Source of the DNA: Bombyx mori
Taxonomy: Eukaryota > Arthropoda > Insecta > Lepidoptera > Bombycidae
NCBI RefSeq assembly: GCF_030269925.1
Contig: NC_085123.1
Location: forward strand, 9,486,001 to 9,550,000
Direction of reading: 5' to 3'
DNA: 64,000 nt
This document shows, piece by piece, positions 1 through 11,100 of the stretch (its first letter is position 1; each line of letters starts with the position of its first letter). The translations under genes and the position numbers were made by a program. Under the pieces are notes generated by a model. The model had not been told where the DNA came from. It searched no databases and saw only the letters and a list, made by a program, of their open reading frames with translations.

Positions 1-384
1 ACAAAACAGAACAAAAAGTTTCACATAAATCCTGAAAATGAAACAGGCACCCCTCTTCAATGGCGGTCGAAAAACCGTTTGTTAAAACGTGCTCCCTCAA
101 CCAGGAAGGAGTATAACTCCGAAACTTGACAATTCTGAGTTATTTACGACTTAGAAAATCCTTTACGATTGATGAGTTGGTCTAATGCAGGCTGTATCAT
201 ATTTATCAAAATAACTCTGTAGCATGATTAGGATAAATCGTATTCTACCTACATTCATTCTTTGAGCTGCATGAAGTGCTAATCACCTTCTGACATGAGG
301 TCGAATTCGCAATATAAATGTTCAAGAGTATACAGAAAGTCCCACATTGCGCAGAAAGCAAGACGTAAAATGACCTTCCTTTTT
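1..384. other. AT-rich sequence, no gene recognised
   Basis: No ORF, RNA or repeat signature was recognised before the LINE tail that begins near 385. Confidence 0.5.
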
Positions 385-745
385 GTTTTCTTTCCTACCT
401 ATGCTGATAGCCTTGAGAGGCTATTTCAGCTTCGCCTTAACATGTAGGTGAGCTCACGGAGCTTAAACCGGAAGTGTTGCTAACGCTAGCCCCAGCAAAA
501 ACAGTGCTTCGCAGAATTTACCACCGGATCGGAAACGCGACCCACTGAGAAATTCCGTCGAGAAATTCAGTGGGTTGTGTCTATGGGTCATGGGTTAATT
601 TATTCGTCGAGCCTTTCGTCACAAGCCACGGGTTCGGCGAGGACGGTGACTGGTGCTTGTGGTGTCTAAAAGCACCGTTAATGGATCGGGAGGATCCGTA
701 ATGACGTGCTTAGGGCGACGTCGAATTTCCTTCCGCGCGACGCAA
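385..745 (-). mobile_element. 5'-truncated Jockey-like LINE 3' end
   Basis: T-rich start then a block ending in the reverse complement of ...ggtaggaaa, which is the 3' end of a minus-strand LINE. The block with the ccggatcgg core and the gagaa...tcagtgggt repeat recurs at 10750, 13443, 14339, 25690 and 38930. It is also related to the 3' UTR of the full-length Jockey element at 15622-20792. Only the last ORF2 codons and 3' UTR remain. No clear TSD was found. Confidence 0.7.
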
Positions 746-1860
746 TAAACTATAAAACTTTGCAGAAATAAGAACGTGTACTTCATTTAGCCATAATGAA
801 ACTTTGCTATTAAATCCAAAAAGGGTTTTCGAACTTGTGTCATTTTTCTTTTAACTCCATGGAACTGACTTGTGGTCATACATGCATATGTATGGGTCAC
901 CGAATCTGAAACGAGATAAATCACAGAGCAGGCGTTATGCACATAACTCTCGGGCTACGGGCCACTTGACATTAGCAAGGTCTCCTCTCGTCGAAGAGAT
1001 AGAATCGGTCATATTTTATCAGAAACTGACACGAGATTATGTGTGTTCTTGATCGGTTAAGATTTAGCACTGGGCACAACTATAAGTGATACTGCTGTGA
1101 AAATTTGTGAACTAGATAGGTATAGGTTTATTGAAGGTCACAATGGGATGTGATGAAGCCTCAATAATATTATAAAACATATACCTACCTTACCCTACAG
1201 ACCGACACGTACGGTTGTCACGGTAAGAAAAGGTTTTTACTGCCTTAGAAAGCAGACGAGCATACCGCCGAGGGAACACGGGTGTGTGGACTTACAATAC
1301 GCCCTACCACCGTTCTTTGAAGTGATCCCCGTGGAACAATTTTAAATCGTACGAAAATACCTCTACGCCTGAAGCGGTGTAAAGAGACGCCAACGTCTAC
1401 GATTACAGGACTTAGAAAACGTTAGGACATAAGCGAACAAGGTCACTTTATTTTTCTAACTTGGTAACTGTGCAACAAAAAAAGTTTTTTGCGGTAACTG
1501 ATAATCGTAGAATTCGTCATTTTATTACAAAATTAAATTTTTTTACCAACTTCAATCTGACTTAAATCGTAATATTAATATTCTGTTAGTAAGAAACAAA
1601 TAGTTGTTAATAGTAAGTTTTTGAGGTACGTACAGTAACTTAAATATTATCCAACATCTTAGTAATATACGTCACTATCATGATCATATTATTATATCAT
1701 ACCTCATAACTATTTAAATTTGAACGACTGTTTGATACTGTTTGATATATTACGAGTATTCAAAACACCGACAGGTAAAATGAAAATAAAAATGAATTAA
1801 CAAAAGAAAGTCATTATGGCTTTTCATTCAAAGGACAAAACCCTTGGTTCATTCGTATCC
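746..1860. other. No gene recognised
   Basis: AT-rich non-coding DNA. The short ORF at 870-1052 has no recognisable motif. Confidence 0.5.
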
Positions 1861-2005
1861 AGCGATGTGGCTATACCGATGTTCAAATCATGTAGGTTGC
1901 TACTAATTTTTCTAATCAAATACGTAGCTTATGAACTCATTGACACGAATTACTTTCATTATGAAGGAATAGCATCGTGTAACAAACAAACCCGCCAACA
2001 AGTAC
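1861..2005 (+). repeat. Diverged Bm1 SINE, 5' half
   Basis: Contains a degraded tRNA B-box region (gatgttcaaatcatg) followed by the Bm1 middle section (ctaatttttctaatcaaat ... atgaaggaatagcatcgtgt ... aacccgcca). It matches the full-length SINE at 56019-56450 in order and spacing but lacks the 3' half. An ORF at 1816-2031 lies on it and is not a gene. Confidence 0.6.
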
Positions 2006-2218
2006 TAGTGATAGAGCGGATTCTGAGCTAGAGCAGAACAAAATCCACCGCGAATTCGCGTTTTAGTTTGAATGTAAGCGTTCTTACAACGCCGTTTCGA
2101 TTTTGTGTACAAGAAATAATAATTATTACAGCTTACTAGTCAAACCCGGCTACTCTAACTGTTGTAAAAGGAATGAAAAATACCAATCTATTGAAACAAT
2201 ATACCATTTTATATTACA

Positions 2219-2413
2219 CTAACGACCCGCCCTCGCTTCGCTTCGGAAACATTACAATACACAGGAAACAAAAAAAAAAAAAAAAGTAGCCTATGTTCAT
2301 CAGGGACAATGTCGGCTTCTAATGGAAAAAGAATTTTTCAAATCGGTCCAGTAGTTTCGGAGCCTATTCGAAACAAACAAACAAATCTTTCCTCTTTATA
2401 ATATTAGTATAGA
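2219..2413 (-). mobile_element. Non-autonomous Helitron-like element (HeLep type)
   Basis: On the minus strand it begins TCTATACTAATATTATAAAG after a host A and ends in ...CGAAGCGAAGCGAGGGCGGG plus a mutated CTAG, then host T. TC...CTAG ends and A^T insertion are Helitron hallmarks. The end with an intact CTAG is seen at 12973. There is an internal A-run at 2268-2285 and no coding capacity. Confidence 0.65.
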
Positions 2414-3809
2414 TATAGATGTGATCATGATTAATTAACGCACAGGTAAGACGATATGAACAAGTAATTAGGAAGATAAGACGTCTATTCTTCCGAGCGT
2501 TTTGAATAATGTGTTCATCTACCTAGCCTAATAGCAATTAAATGTGTTTTGTAAAATAATTTTATTGTTTAAACAATCAAGTATAATCAATATCATTGGT
2601 AATATTAAGAGCTGACAGTTTTTAATTGGCATAGTTTTTGTTATGTATTGGATATTGGCAAACGTAAGATAATTTTAATAAATTCATAAATGTAACCAAA
2701 TCTATCGGCTTTAATCCCGTGTATGCTTCGTAGAAAGCCGAGATTGCGTACGGAGGTTATCAGTGGAACCTAATTTAATTCATTATGCCGCCTCTATGGA
2801 CCCTTCCGTTCGGTTGAAGCGTCCCTATGCAAAATTCTTTAACTTGCATTATTAATGTGGCCTCGTTAGAGTATCTCGATCCTGGATTGGCGAGATCTAT
2901 TCCATTTATAATGTGTTCAAGAGACAGCTATTCATCGTAATCTTATTTGGGACGAAGATATAAAAATTTAAAAAGAAAAACTGCCTGCATGGCCTTCACA
3001 TTCAACCATCTTCTTGTTTTATGCTTAGATATTATTTTTATTTAATCATTCAAAAAAACCCAAACTCATCGAAACCATAATTAAATTTTTTGTTAGAAAA
3101 TGATATATGTTCAAATAAAAAGGATTCGATAACAACCGGATTATCTTAAATATCAAATGGCAAGTCTAAATTTAAAATATAAGCGGCTTAATTGGACATA
3201 TTCAACGCTGTCTTTAGACAAAATAACTAAAATCTATCGGTCAAACTACGCAGAATACCAATTTTACTGTTTTATTATAATTGGTTATTATTGGTAGTTG
3301 GAGGATTTTGAGCTCGCTTTGGCCGGTACAACTGACCTGTCTGATTCTACGGTGAAGCAGTTATGGACACAATTTAAATAATAATTCGTTAAACAATACA
3401 ATTGATATTTGATGTTCTTGTTTCAACGTGGGTCTGTTATATCACATTGTGATCTAAACGGGCCCAAGTAGTCCAGAAAAGCCACATATTGGCTCAATTC
3501 TCGTTTATCCATTTAGAGAAAAAAATGTCCCTGAAAAATAATAATTCCATTCCCACAGTAAAATTATCAAGTCATCGGTTATCAAAACAGGTTTTACATC
3601 TCGGCCGCAAAAATCACCATAAAGAACAATATGTTTATATAAAGCACATAATAATAATACGTACGTACGTACGTAATGAAATAAATAGTTGCATTTTATT
3701 GGAGGATTACGGAACTTAGCTCCGATATCCTTGCGATATCGTTGAAATGTTGCAAGTAAGCCTGATTATTCTCTGTTTATCAATGATTTCTCTGTCGTTG
3801 TAATATTTA
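2414..3809. other. No gene recognised
   Basis: AT-rich. Holds a short (ACGT)n run near 3659-3675. The 76-codon ORF at 3489-3719 has no recognisable motif. Confidence 0.5.
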
Positions 3810-4227
3810 CTAGTGCTCCCCCAGTATAATATATAATATGTATGTAATATGTAATTGAAATTATAAGTTTGATCATTATTATGGTTCTATCATCACAAAT
3901 TTTGCCAAGACTACACTATAGACAAATAATATTAAAGACAAACAATATCAATCTATTCTCGATTTGACCACGGTCTTTAAATAACAAAATCTTGTTAAAC
4001 AAATAATAACAAAAGTTGTAAAATATGTGTTGTGTAAAATACAGAGCAGTGTGTATATTGTTTTTTTTATTGATTTAATGTATTTTTATGCAAACTTGAA
4101 AAAAATATTAACATTCTGTACTCCTTCTCTATAATCTATATAAGTGTGGGAAATGTCATAGTCCTGCGTCTGCGCAATTTTCGTAAAAAGGGGTACAAAG
4201 TTTTTGCTTCGCGTATTAATGTATAGA
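3810..4227 (-). mobile_element. Non-autonomous Helitron-like element, family H2 copy 1
   Basis: A 418-bp element. On the minus strand it starts TCTATAC after host A and ends CTAG before host T. Two more copies of similar length lie at 27339-27758 and 44438-49697 (the latter split by an LTR element). Shared blocks include gcgcaattttcgtaaaaa, acactatagacaaataatat and tattgatttaatgt. No ORF. Confidence 0.65.
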
Positions 4228-4812
4228 TTTTATTAAATTTTACAATAGCATTTCTGTTTAATGTACTAATATTATAAACGAAGGATTATCTAACTCATTA
4301 GAACACCTTTGCATTTGTCCAAAGGATTTAATATTAGAATTGACTTTTTCTCACAACTTGCAAATGCATGCGGGTATTTTATCGTTTCGCAATCGTTATT
4401 GGCTGGTAAACCAGCAGAAACCAGACGGCTACATGGGTTTAGAAGCGCTTGGACGTTGACCCAGAAGCCCCGTGAAAAGAGGGGCCTGGAGATTATGTTC
4501 AAAGTGTTATGATAAACAACAAAGTATAGGAATTTCATATTATGTTTAAAGTGTAAATCCATCTTTACTAAATACGTTACATAATGTCCAATATATAGGT
4601 AATTATTAGCTGGAATAGCTCGTTAAGCTACCATCGAATAGGGAAAAAAACAATTCTATTCATATATAATTCTAATATATTAGGGCCGCTTACTTTCACC
4701 GTTTTCGTGTATTTCTAGTAATTAATCTTTGTGTGCATAGCGTAAATCCGTAATCGAGTTTATTATTAGTTGTGTTGTTACCGTGCGAGATCAATTGCCA
4801 GGTATTATAGTT
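4228..4812. other. No gene recognised; small GC-richer patch at 4400-4500
   Basis: Mostly AT-rich. The patch around 4405-4495 has ORFs on both strands and could be a decayed LINE piece, but no motif was recognised. Confidence 0.4.
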
Positions 4813-5645
4813 TGTGTCTGAAGTGGAGAACTCTCTGGGGCGAGTCTCCAAGTGGGGCGAATTGGACCTGGTTCAATTCAACCCGTTGAAGACACAAGTT
4901 TGCGCGTTCGCTGCGAAGAACGACCCCTTTGTTATGACGCCGCAATTCCAAGGAGTATCCCTGCAACGTTGCACGAGTATTGGGATACTTGGAGTCGACA
5001 TTTCGAGTGATGTCCAGTTTCGGAGTCATTTGCAGCAAAGCCAGGTTGGCATCCAAAATGTGGGGATTCCTCAACAGAGCGAAGCAGTACTTCACGCCTG
5101 GACAAATACTTTTTGTTTATAAAGCACAAGTCCAGCCTCGCGTGGAGTACTGCTTCGACCTCTGGGCTGGGGCTCCCAAATACCAGCTACTTCCATTTGA
5201 CTCCATACAGAAGAATGCCGTCCATCCTATTCTCACGGATCGTTTGGAACCTCTGGGTCTGCGGAGGGACTTCAGTTCCATCTGTATTTTGTACCGTATG
5301 TTCCATGCGGAGTGCTTTGAGAAATTGTTTGAGATGATCCCATCATATCGTTTTTATCATCGCACTGCCCGCCACCGGAGTAGAGTTATCCACAGGGAGT
5401 TTCCAGAGATCTTTTTTGCCACGTACCATCCGGCTTTGGAATGAGCTCCCCTCCACGGTGTTACCTGAGCGCTATGACATGTCCTTCTTCAAACGAAGCT
5501 TGTGGAGAGTACTTAACGGTAGCCAGCAGCTTGGCTATACTCCTAGCAATGCTGAAGCCCATGTGCAACGGTAACCACTCATCATCAGGTGGGCCGTACG
5601 CTCGTCTGCTTACTAGGGCAATAAAAATATATAAAAAACGTTTTG
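4813..5645 (+). pseudogene. 5'-truncated CR1/Jockey-like LINE, reverse-transcriptase C-terminal remnant
   Basis: Encodes the region C-terminal to a non-LTR reverse transcriptase catalytic core, broken into at least three frames (4814-5040, 5040-5444, 5441-5640). Recognisable blocks are SVEN...GELDLVQFNPLKTQ, ILGVDISSDVQF, NRAKQYFTPGQ, KAQVQPRVEYC and RFYHRTARHRSRV. The 3' UTR runs through accactcatcatcaggtggg to an AATAAAAAT tail. A homologous copy is at 9347-10145, and tail-only copies lie at 11385, 30106, 35657 and 54590. The catalytic YxDD box and the endonuclease are missing through truncation, so it is a dead copy. Confidence 0.8.
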
Positions 5646-5710
5646 AATGTTTTTTGAAAAGAAAAAACTATTTACTTACAAAAACGTCTTTAAAAGTATC
5701 GCAGGTTCAG

Positions 5711-6178
5711 TTTTTTTTTTTTTTTTTTTTCGCAGGAGAAAATCGCCGGATCCCCGTATGTGGGAGTTGAACCTCACTAAAAACTCCTGCCGCTCACAGC
5801 CGGCGCCCTACCCCGGACCGGGCGGAAACCCAGTCGGAGCTATTGAGACGGCGGGACAGCGTTTACGCAGAGCATATTACATCCATCCCGCCGTCCCCCA
5901 GACGCCGGACCGGCGGCCGCCAGCGACACGACCGCCGGTTCCCTCAGTCGACGGGCCAAGAGCCCGCATTGATGGCGCCGCGCTACACCTTGCCCCGGAG
6001 CGGTCGGGGGAACGCGGCTTACCACGCCGCCCCACGCCTAGGCTCTTTCCCGCACAAAACGGGTGGAGCCCGAAGCTCTTAGGGGGCCGGGTTACGGACG
6101 AGACCCCGGTCCCGACCCCCTGCTCGGCGGCGGCGGATTTCTGCGTAGTGAGGAGAGCTTTGCCTCACTCGCCCCCGG
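5711..6178 (-). mobile_element. R1-clade-like LINE 3' end, 5'-truncated
   Basis: A poly(T) run (5711-5730) is the poly(A) tail of a minus-strand element. It is followed by a GC-rich 3' UTR with the same layout as the R1-clade copy at 35930-36889 (aaatcgccgga near the tail; cgccggaccggcgg further in). The inner end matches the last ORF2 codons of that family (gctcggcggcggcggattt versus gctcgacggcggcggga). The 206-codon plus-strand ORF here is an antisense artefact. No TSD was identified. Confidence 0.65.
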
Positions 6179-7607
6179 ATAGCACAATTTTACTTTGTTT
6201 TAAAGTTATACCGCTAGTACTGGGGCGCACGTGTTACGGGTGGTGGTTGGTGGCATTGCTTTTTTAAGCCTGAACGCATTTAAAAATGTTTGGAACAAAA
6301 AATAGGGAGGATACTGCTACATTCGCGTGAGGATCAATCAATACACTTTAGTACGAGTAATTGTGGAAAAAATAAAAAAAATACTGGTTTAAATTTAGTA
6401 AACGATATCGTGCCATAATCGTAGAAGTTGTTAATGTTAATTTTTTTTTAATTCATGGCGTACACTTGTGTACGAATTCACGGTGCATCAAGTGCTAAGT
6501 GTTTAGTGGAGGCCACAATTATCACAAAGCGTCCATTGTATAATCTTTACATAAATTCTAATGTTTGCGAGTTTGATGTTTATTACACAAGTTATTTCTT
6601 CATCATGGAACTCGTTCCTGTGAATTAGTGAAGTACGTATTCCCTTAGAAAAATTGGTAATCACCGGCGGGATTTTAGTACCGGCATAGCCGCATCGCCT
6701 AATAGTATTACTCCGGGCGTCTTATCTTTTAGCGAACAGCGTGTTTCGATAGAATCGATTGCCGGATTGGAACCTCGGCATACTCATATTTCAAAAGGGT
6801 AATCATGTATCTTATTTTACAGGTCGCGGACACCTCTACAATTACGTTATGTGAATGCAGGTACATTCGGTAATAGTTATAGAAATGAGATAAATAATTC
6901 GAATGTGCACTAAGTGAGTTTTCCCAAGTGTAACAAATTTTTTGGTACGATTGCGCGATGGATTGTCATTGAATACGATAGATATACTTATATTGAGCTG
7001 CAAAACGACCATAGGGACATTCAGGGAATCGGTCGATGTATAGATTTTTTTGTAAATAACCTTATTGGTATTTTCTTCGATTTTCACGCATCATAGACGA
7101 GTGTTTGTCCGTGACTACGAAAATTGATAAGTATTTGAAACTTCGGAAATGATATATAGACAGGAAAAGACGTGAGATTAAGCTTCTTTAAATATCTCGT
7201 TGAAACTTTACAAAGATGGAACGTAAAGTTCTGAGAGACACGTATTATATGTTTCATATGAATTCGCCAAAGGAATACATTTTCTCAATTGAAACGTAAT
7301 CACCGTATTGCACATACCATAAGGGATAGAGTTCTGATTTTTTTATCATTTAATGAAATAAATAAATAAATAACTTTTTAGCCTTTTTTTTAATTTTAAT
7401 ATAAAAGAAGGTTCAAAAAAAAAAACGCATTGTGTAAGATATTTCCATACTAATCCCCTTAAGGGAAGGATGCTTGTTTTTAAAATATTTTTAGTAGTCT
7501 ATGAAACGATAGGAAAATTCTTTAAAAATTCCAGCTTTTCAAATTCACCGATTTGTCTATGCACGCCTATGAAACAGTCATAGACAAAATAATTTTATCA
7601 TTTATGT
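6179..7607. other. No gene recognised
   Basis: AT-rich intergenic sequence downstream of the inhibitor gene. Short ORFs at 6842-7096 on both strands carry no recognisable motif. Confidence 0.5.
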
Positions 7608-7613
7608 TTTATT
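7608..7613 (-). terminator. Candidate polyadenylation signal of the inhibitor gene
   Basis: AATAAA on the minus strand, about 155 bases after the stop codon of the I29-domain gene. The position is plausible for a short 3' UTR, but no transcript evidence is available. Confidence 0.4.
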
Positions 7614-7767
7614 AGTTTTAAATAGTTTGCATACCCTAATTTACCGCGCTTCGAAGATGATCAATAAAACCAGCGAAAACTGAATTTTTGCGAATTGTTT
7701 TAAAGTCATATAAAATATGTAGTTAATGAAATTAAAATAAAAGAAAAACTACCTACCTTGTCAATCT

Positions 7768-8133
7768 TTATCCGAGCGACGCCAATTCAGAAGGCGAGTA
7801 GTCCGCGAACATGTTTATATCAGATGAGGAATGTTTGTTTTTAGCGTTCAGTTCAATAATGTCCTTCAAGTTCTGCACGAAGTAAGTGTAACGCAGATTG
7901 TATTCGGACTCATCTTTGTACTGCCTCTGGTAGTCCGTAATAAATTTCTTGAACAGTTCCGGGGCTTCGTTTAAGTTGTACGATGGCTTTTCTAAATTTT
8001 CCGGATCACCCCAATAATCTTCAGATTCAGAATCTTTCTTATCACCATTGTTTTCATCATATTTATTAACGTAATCATACGAATAAACTTCGTAAATACA
8101 TATAGTTAAAGCGATGAATATTATTTTGTTCAT
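7768..8133 (-). CDS. Secreted cathepsin-propeptide-like cysteine protease inhibitor (I29 domain, BCPI-like)
   Basis: A 121-residue protein. The start at 8133 is chosen because MNKIIFIALTICIYEVYS is a good signal peptide; the in-frame ATG at 8166 would sit at or before the expected transcription start. After an acidic linker (residues about 22-48) comes an I29 inhibitor domain. It shows a full ERFNIN motif, E-x3-R-x3-F-x2-N-x3-I-x3-N, in EYNLRYTYFVQNLKDIIELN, and a GNFD-like DINMFAD. It stops right after the propeptide, with no catalytic Cys/His/Asn domain, as in the free propeptide-like inhibitors of Bombyx (BCPI) and mouse CTLA-2. The expected role is tight inhibition of cathepsin L-type proteases outside the cell or in the endolysosomal route. 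A donor-like AAGGTAGG lies just after the stop, so a 3' UTR intron is possible. Function is inferred from the family. Confidence 0.85.
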   Translation of the reverse strand: MNKIIFIALTICIYEVYSYDYVNKYDENNGDKKDSESEDYWGDPENLEKPSYNLNEAPELFKKFITDYQRQYKDESEYNLRYTYFVQNLKDIIELNAKNKHSSSDINMFADYSPSELASLG

Positions 8134-8185
8134 ATTGCACACGTGCGTAACATACGAGGGATACACGGTATCTGAGAGAATGTAC

Positions 8186-8193
8186 TATTTATA
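8186..8193 (-). promoter_or_regulatory. TATA box of the inhibitor gene
   Basis: TATAAATA on the minus strand, about 53-60 bases upstream of the chosen ATG. A TCAGA initiator-like site lies at 8171-8175, giving a 5' UTR of roughly 35-40 bases. The strong core promoter supports this being a real gene. Confidence 0.65.
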
Positions 8194-8199
8194 TTGTAA

Positions 8200-8454
8200 A
8201 CCTGCATCAGGCCTCGTGAACCAGTCTCGGTGTTTTTTGCATTGAAATTATTTTATTAGCATTGTTATTATTATTTTTTTCGTTTTCTACTAAGACATTC
8301 ATTATCTATTATAAACTATTGAAGCCAAATATTTGAGAGATCATCTTTGAAGATACCAAAACGACATTCTTTGATTTACATACATACTAATTAAGTACTT
8401 TATTTTATTACTTCGATTGATGGTCACGGCCGAATTGAGGATAATTTGTTACCG
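8200..8454. other. Upstream region of the inhibitor gene
   Basis: AT-rich. No further element was recognised beyond the TATA box. Confidence 0.4.
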
Positions 8455-8870
8455 GAGTGTATAGACGTTACTACGTAAATGTCGCCATCCACCGTCAAGA
8501 GCTGTTCTTCAAGCCGGAATGCATTACTGGTTCGCGGTCGAAATTGGTAAGACCGTGGTACCTATACGTGCAGGCTTACATTATGCCTGGTGGTTTATTA
8601 CCGGTGGTAGGACCTCTTGTGAGTCCACGCGGGTAGGTACCACTGCTCTGCATATTTCTGCCGTGAAGCAGTAATGCGTTTCGGTTTGAAGGGTGGGGCA
8701 GCCGTTGTAACTATACTGAGATCTTAGAACTTATATCTCAAGATGTCTATGGGCTCCAGTAACCACTTAACACCAGGTGGGTTGTGAGCTCGTCCACCCA
8801 TCTAAGCAATAAAAAAAAATTATCTGCCACCGGTAAAAGCCGGTTGGCGATCGGAGTACCCTCCTAAAGT
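8455..8870. repeat. Nested SINE tails: minus-strand copy interrupted by a plus-strand Bm1 3' half
   Basis: 8455-8590 reads as the reverse complement of a diverged Bm1 3' half (gaatgcattactggttcgcgg, gtggtacctatacgtgcagg). 8594-8819 is a plus-strand Bm1 tail (ggtaggacctcttgtgagtc ... aagcaataaaaaaaaa) that lacks the gtgggtggcgcatttacg block. 8831-8860 (ccaccggtaaaagccggttg) resumes what follows such a tail at 40385, so the younger copy seems to have split the older one. Confidence 0.65.
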
Positions 8871-9346
8871 ATTCAAGAAAGCTTCTGTCTGTTCTCCAGT
8901 GAGTCCCTCAGTGGCCTGGATATTCTATATTATTCTATGCCGAAACCACGTACCCTAAACTATGCGAGTTCTATATTTAAAATTAAATTACGTAACATCC
9001 TTTTTAACCTCAATCGGATTAAAGTATGATGCGACAATACAATTTAAATGGTGCGATTCGATAAACTGCATAATAATTAATTTGGCCGTGTTTAATATCA
9101 TAGAAATAAAATTATTAATCGTTAGTTTACCGTGACCACTAAGGCTGAAATGAGTTCGATGTTGGATCATAGATGATAGCTATTGTTCATAGTAAAGATT
9201 TGCTTGGCTTGATTTGTATCTATTTATCTACGTAATGGAATTTTTTAAAGTAGTTTTCAATAACTTTGAGATGTTCGATTTACTTTAATGTTTGTGTGAA
9301 GAACAGATGATATAAGTTACAGATTATATAGTTCACTAAGTATACT
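8871..9346. other. No gene recognised
   Basis: AT-rich. Nothing supported. Confidence 0.4.
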
Positions 9347-10145
9347 TAGTTCAATGCCACCCGTTGAAGACACAAGTTTGCGTGTTCACTGCGCAGAAGG
9401 ACCCCTTTGCCATGGTGCCGCAATTCTACGGAGTATCCCTGCAGCCTTCCAAGAGTGGTATTGGGATACCTGGGGTCGATATATCGAGCAATGTCCAATT
9501 TCGGAGAATTTTGCAGGGCAAAGACAAGTTGGCGTCAAAAATGCTGGGAGTCTTTAACAGAGCGAAGCGGTACTTCACGCCTGGATAAAGACTTTTGCTA
9601 TACAAAGCACAGGTCCGGCCTCGGCTGGAGTACTGCTCCCACTTCTGGGCGAGGGCTTCCAAATACCAGCTAACATTCCATTTGACTCCATACAGAAGAG
9701 GGCCGCTCGGATTGTCGATAATCCCATTCTTACGGATCGTTTGGAACTTCTGGGTCTTCGGTGGGACTTCAGTTCCCTCTGTATTTTGTACCGTATGTAC
9801 CATAGGGAGTCCTCTAAGGAATTGTTTAAGATGATACCATCATCTCGTTTTTACCATCGCACCGCCTATCACCGGAGTAGAGTTCGTCCATACTACCTGG
9901 AGCCATTGCGGTCATCCAAAGTGCGTTTCCAGATATATTTTTGCCACATAACATCCGGCTTTGGAATGAGCTCCCCTCCACGGTATTTTCCGAGCGCTAT
10001 GACATATCCTTGTTCAAACGAGGATTGTGGCGAGTATTAAACAGTAGGCAATGGCTTGGCGTTGCCCCTGGCCTGAAGTCCATGGGGAACGGTAATCAAT
10101 TACCATCAGGTGGTACGCTCGTCTGCCTACAAATGCAATAGAAAA
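9347..10145 (+). pseudogene. 5'-truncated CR1/Jockey-like LINE remnant, copy 2
   Basis: Homologous to 4813-5645 and truncated further inward. It starts at KTQVCVFTAQKDPF and keeps IPGVDISSNVQF, NRAKRYFTPG, KAQVRPRLEYCSHFW, SRFYHRTAYHRSRV and IRLWNELPSTVF. The frame is broken by a stop near 9588 and several indels. The 3' UTR is shortened and ends near 10145 with aatagaaaaataaaaat. No functional product. Confidence 0.8.
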
Positions 10146-10749
10146 ATAAAAATATTTAAATATAAAATATAATTTTGCCCGTATGCCCTGGCCAGGATCA
10201 GGAGAAGAAAAAATGATTATTTTCGTTTTCAAACGGTGTTTTCTTTACCTTTTATAATTTTAATTTATATTTTCTACGGAACCATTTTGCGGACTTGTTT
10301 TTACGTAGGTTGCTTTTTGTACATCCTGTTAAGTTCTAAAAACATTTCCAAGTTTACACGATAAAACCGTCGTGTTATCAATTAGCATTTTCCGAAACTC
10401 GTCTAGTGAGATTTTTTTCTGTTGTATTATATTAATATACTTAGTCTGGTGACTAAAATACTTGACGATCGTGTTTGCAGCTTATACAAAAATTATACAA
10501 CTTAAACAGCAAGACATCTTTTTTTATTTTATGGGTGATGTTCTTTGAATGCAAAGCAAAAAAACCTTACATTTTTGTCGAAGGAGGGATAAATGTTACA
10601 GCTTGCATTGAAGCGTGAATGTGTTAGGAGTGGACATTACGGATTTAAACGTCTGTCGAATTTCAGCGGGATCCCTAGTTGCTCGGTCTTCCACAATTCT
10701 TAGACAGTCATCGTGGCAACCAAGGCCGATTTATTTTTGTTTTTACTTT
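10146..10749. other. No gene recognised
   Basis: AT-rich. A short ORF at 10615-10815 runs into the LINE tail and is not supported. Confidence 0.4.
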
Positions 10750-11100
10750 TTTTCTCCTTACCTATTCGCTGGTAGCCTAAGAGGCTATTTCAGCTACGCC
10801 CGGACGAGTAGGTGAGCTCACGGGCTCAACCTGAGAGAATTTGCTAACACTAGCCCTAGCAAGAGTAGTGATTCGCAAAATCTGCCACCGGATCGGGATC
10901 GCGACTTAGAAGATCCGGCGAGAAACTCAATGGGATGTGCCTATGGGTTAGTTCACTCGTCGTAATCGACGAGTTCGACGAGGATGGTACTAGAGAGCCC
11001 TAAAATCACCGATATTGAATTCGGAGGCTTCGACAAAACATGTTTCGGGTGACGCCGGGTTGCACCGTCACGGTCGGGTATGCAGAGGCCGACTGGTGTC
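10750..11100 (-). mobile_element. 5'-truncated Jockey-like LINE 3' end
   Basis: Same family as 385-745. It starts at a T-run followed by cttacctattcgctggtagc and continues through ccaccggatcgggatcgcga and gatccggcgagaaactcaat. It is a minus-strand element without coding capacity. Confidence 0.7.

Noticed and set aside
5647..6267. A 206-codon plus-strand ORF
   Set aside because: Antisense of an R1-clade-like 3' UTR; it begins across the poly(T) run.
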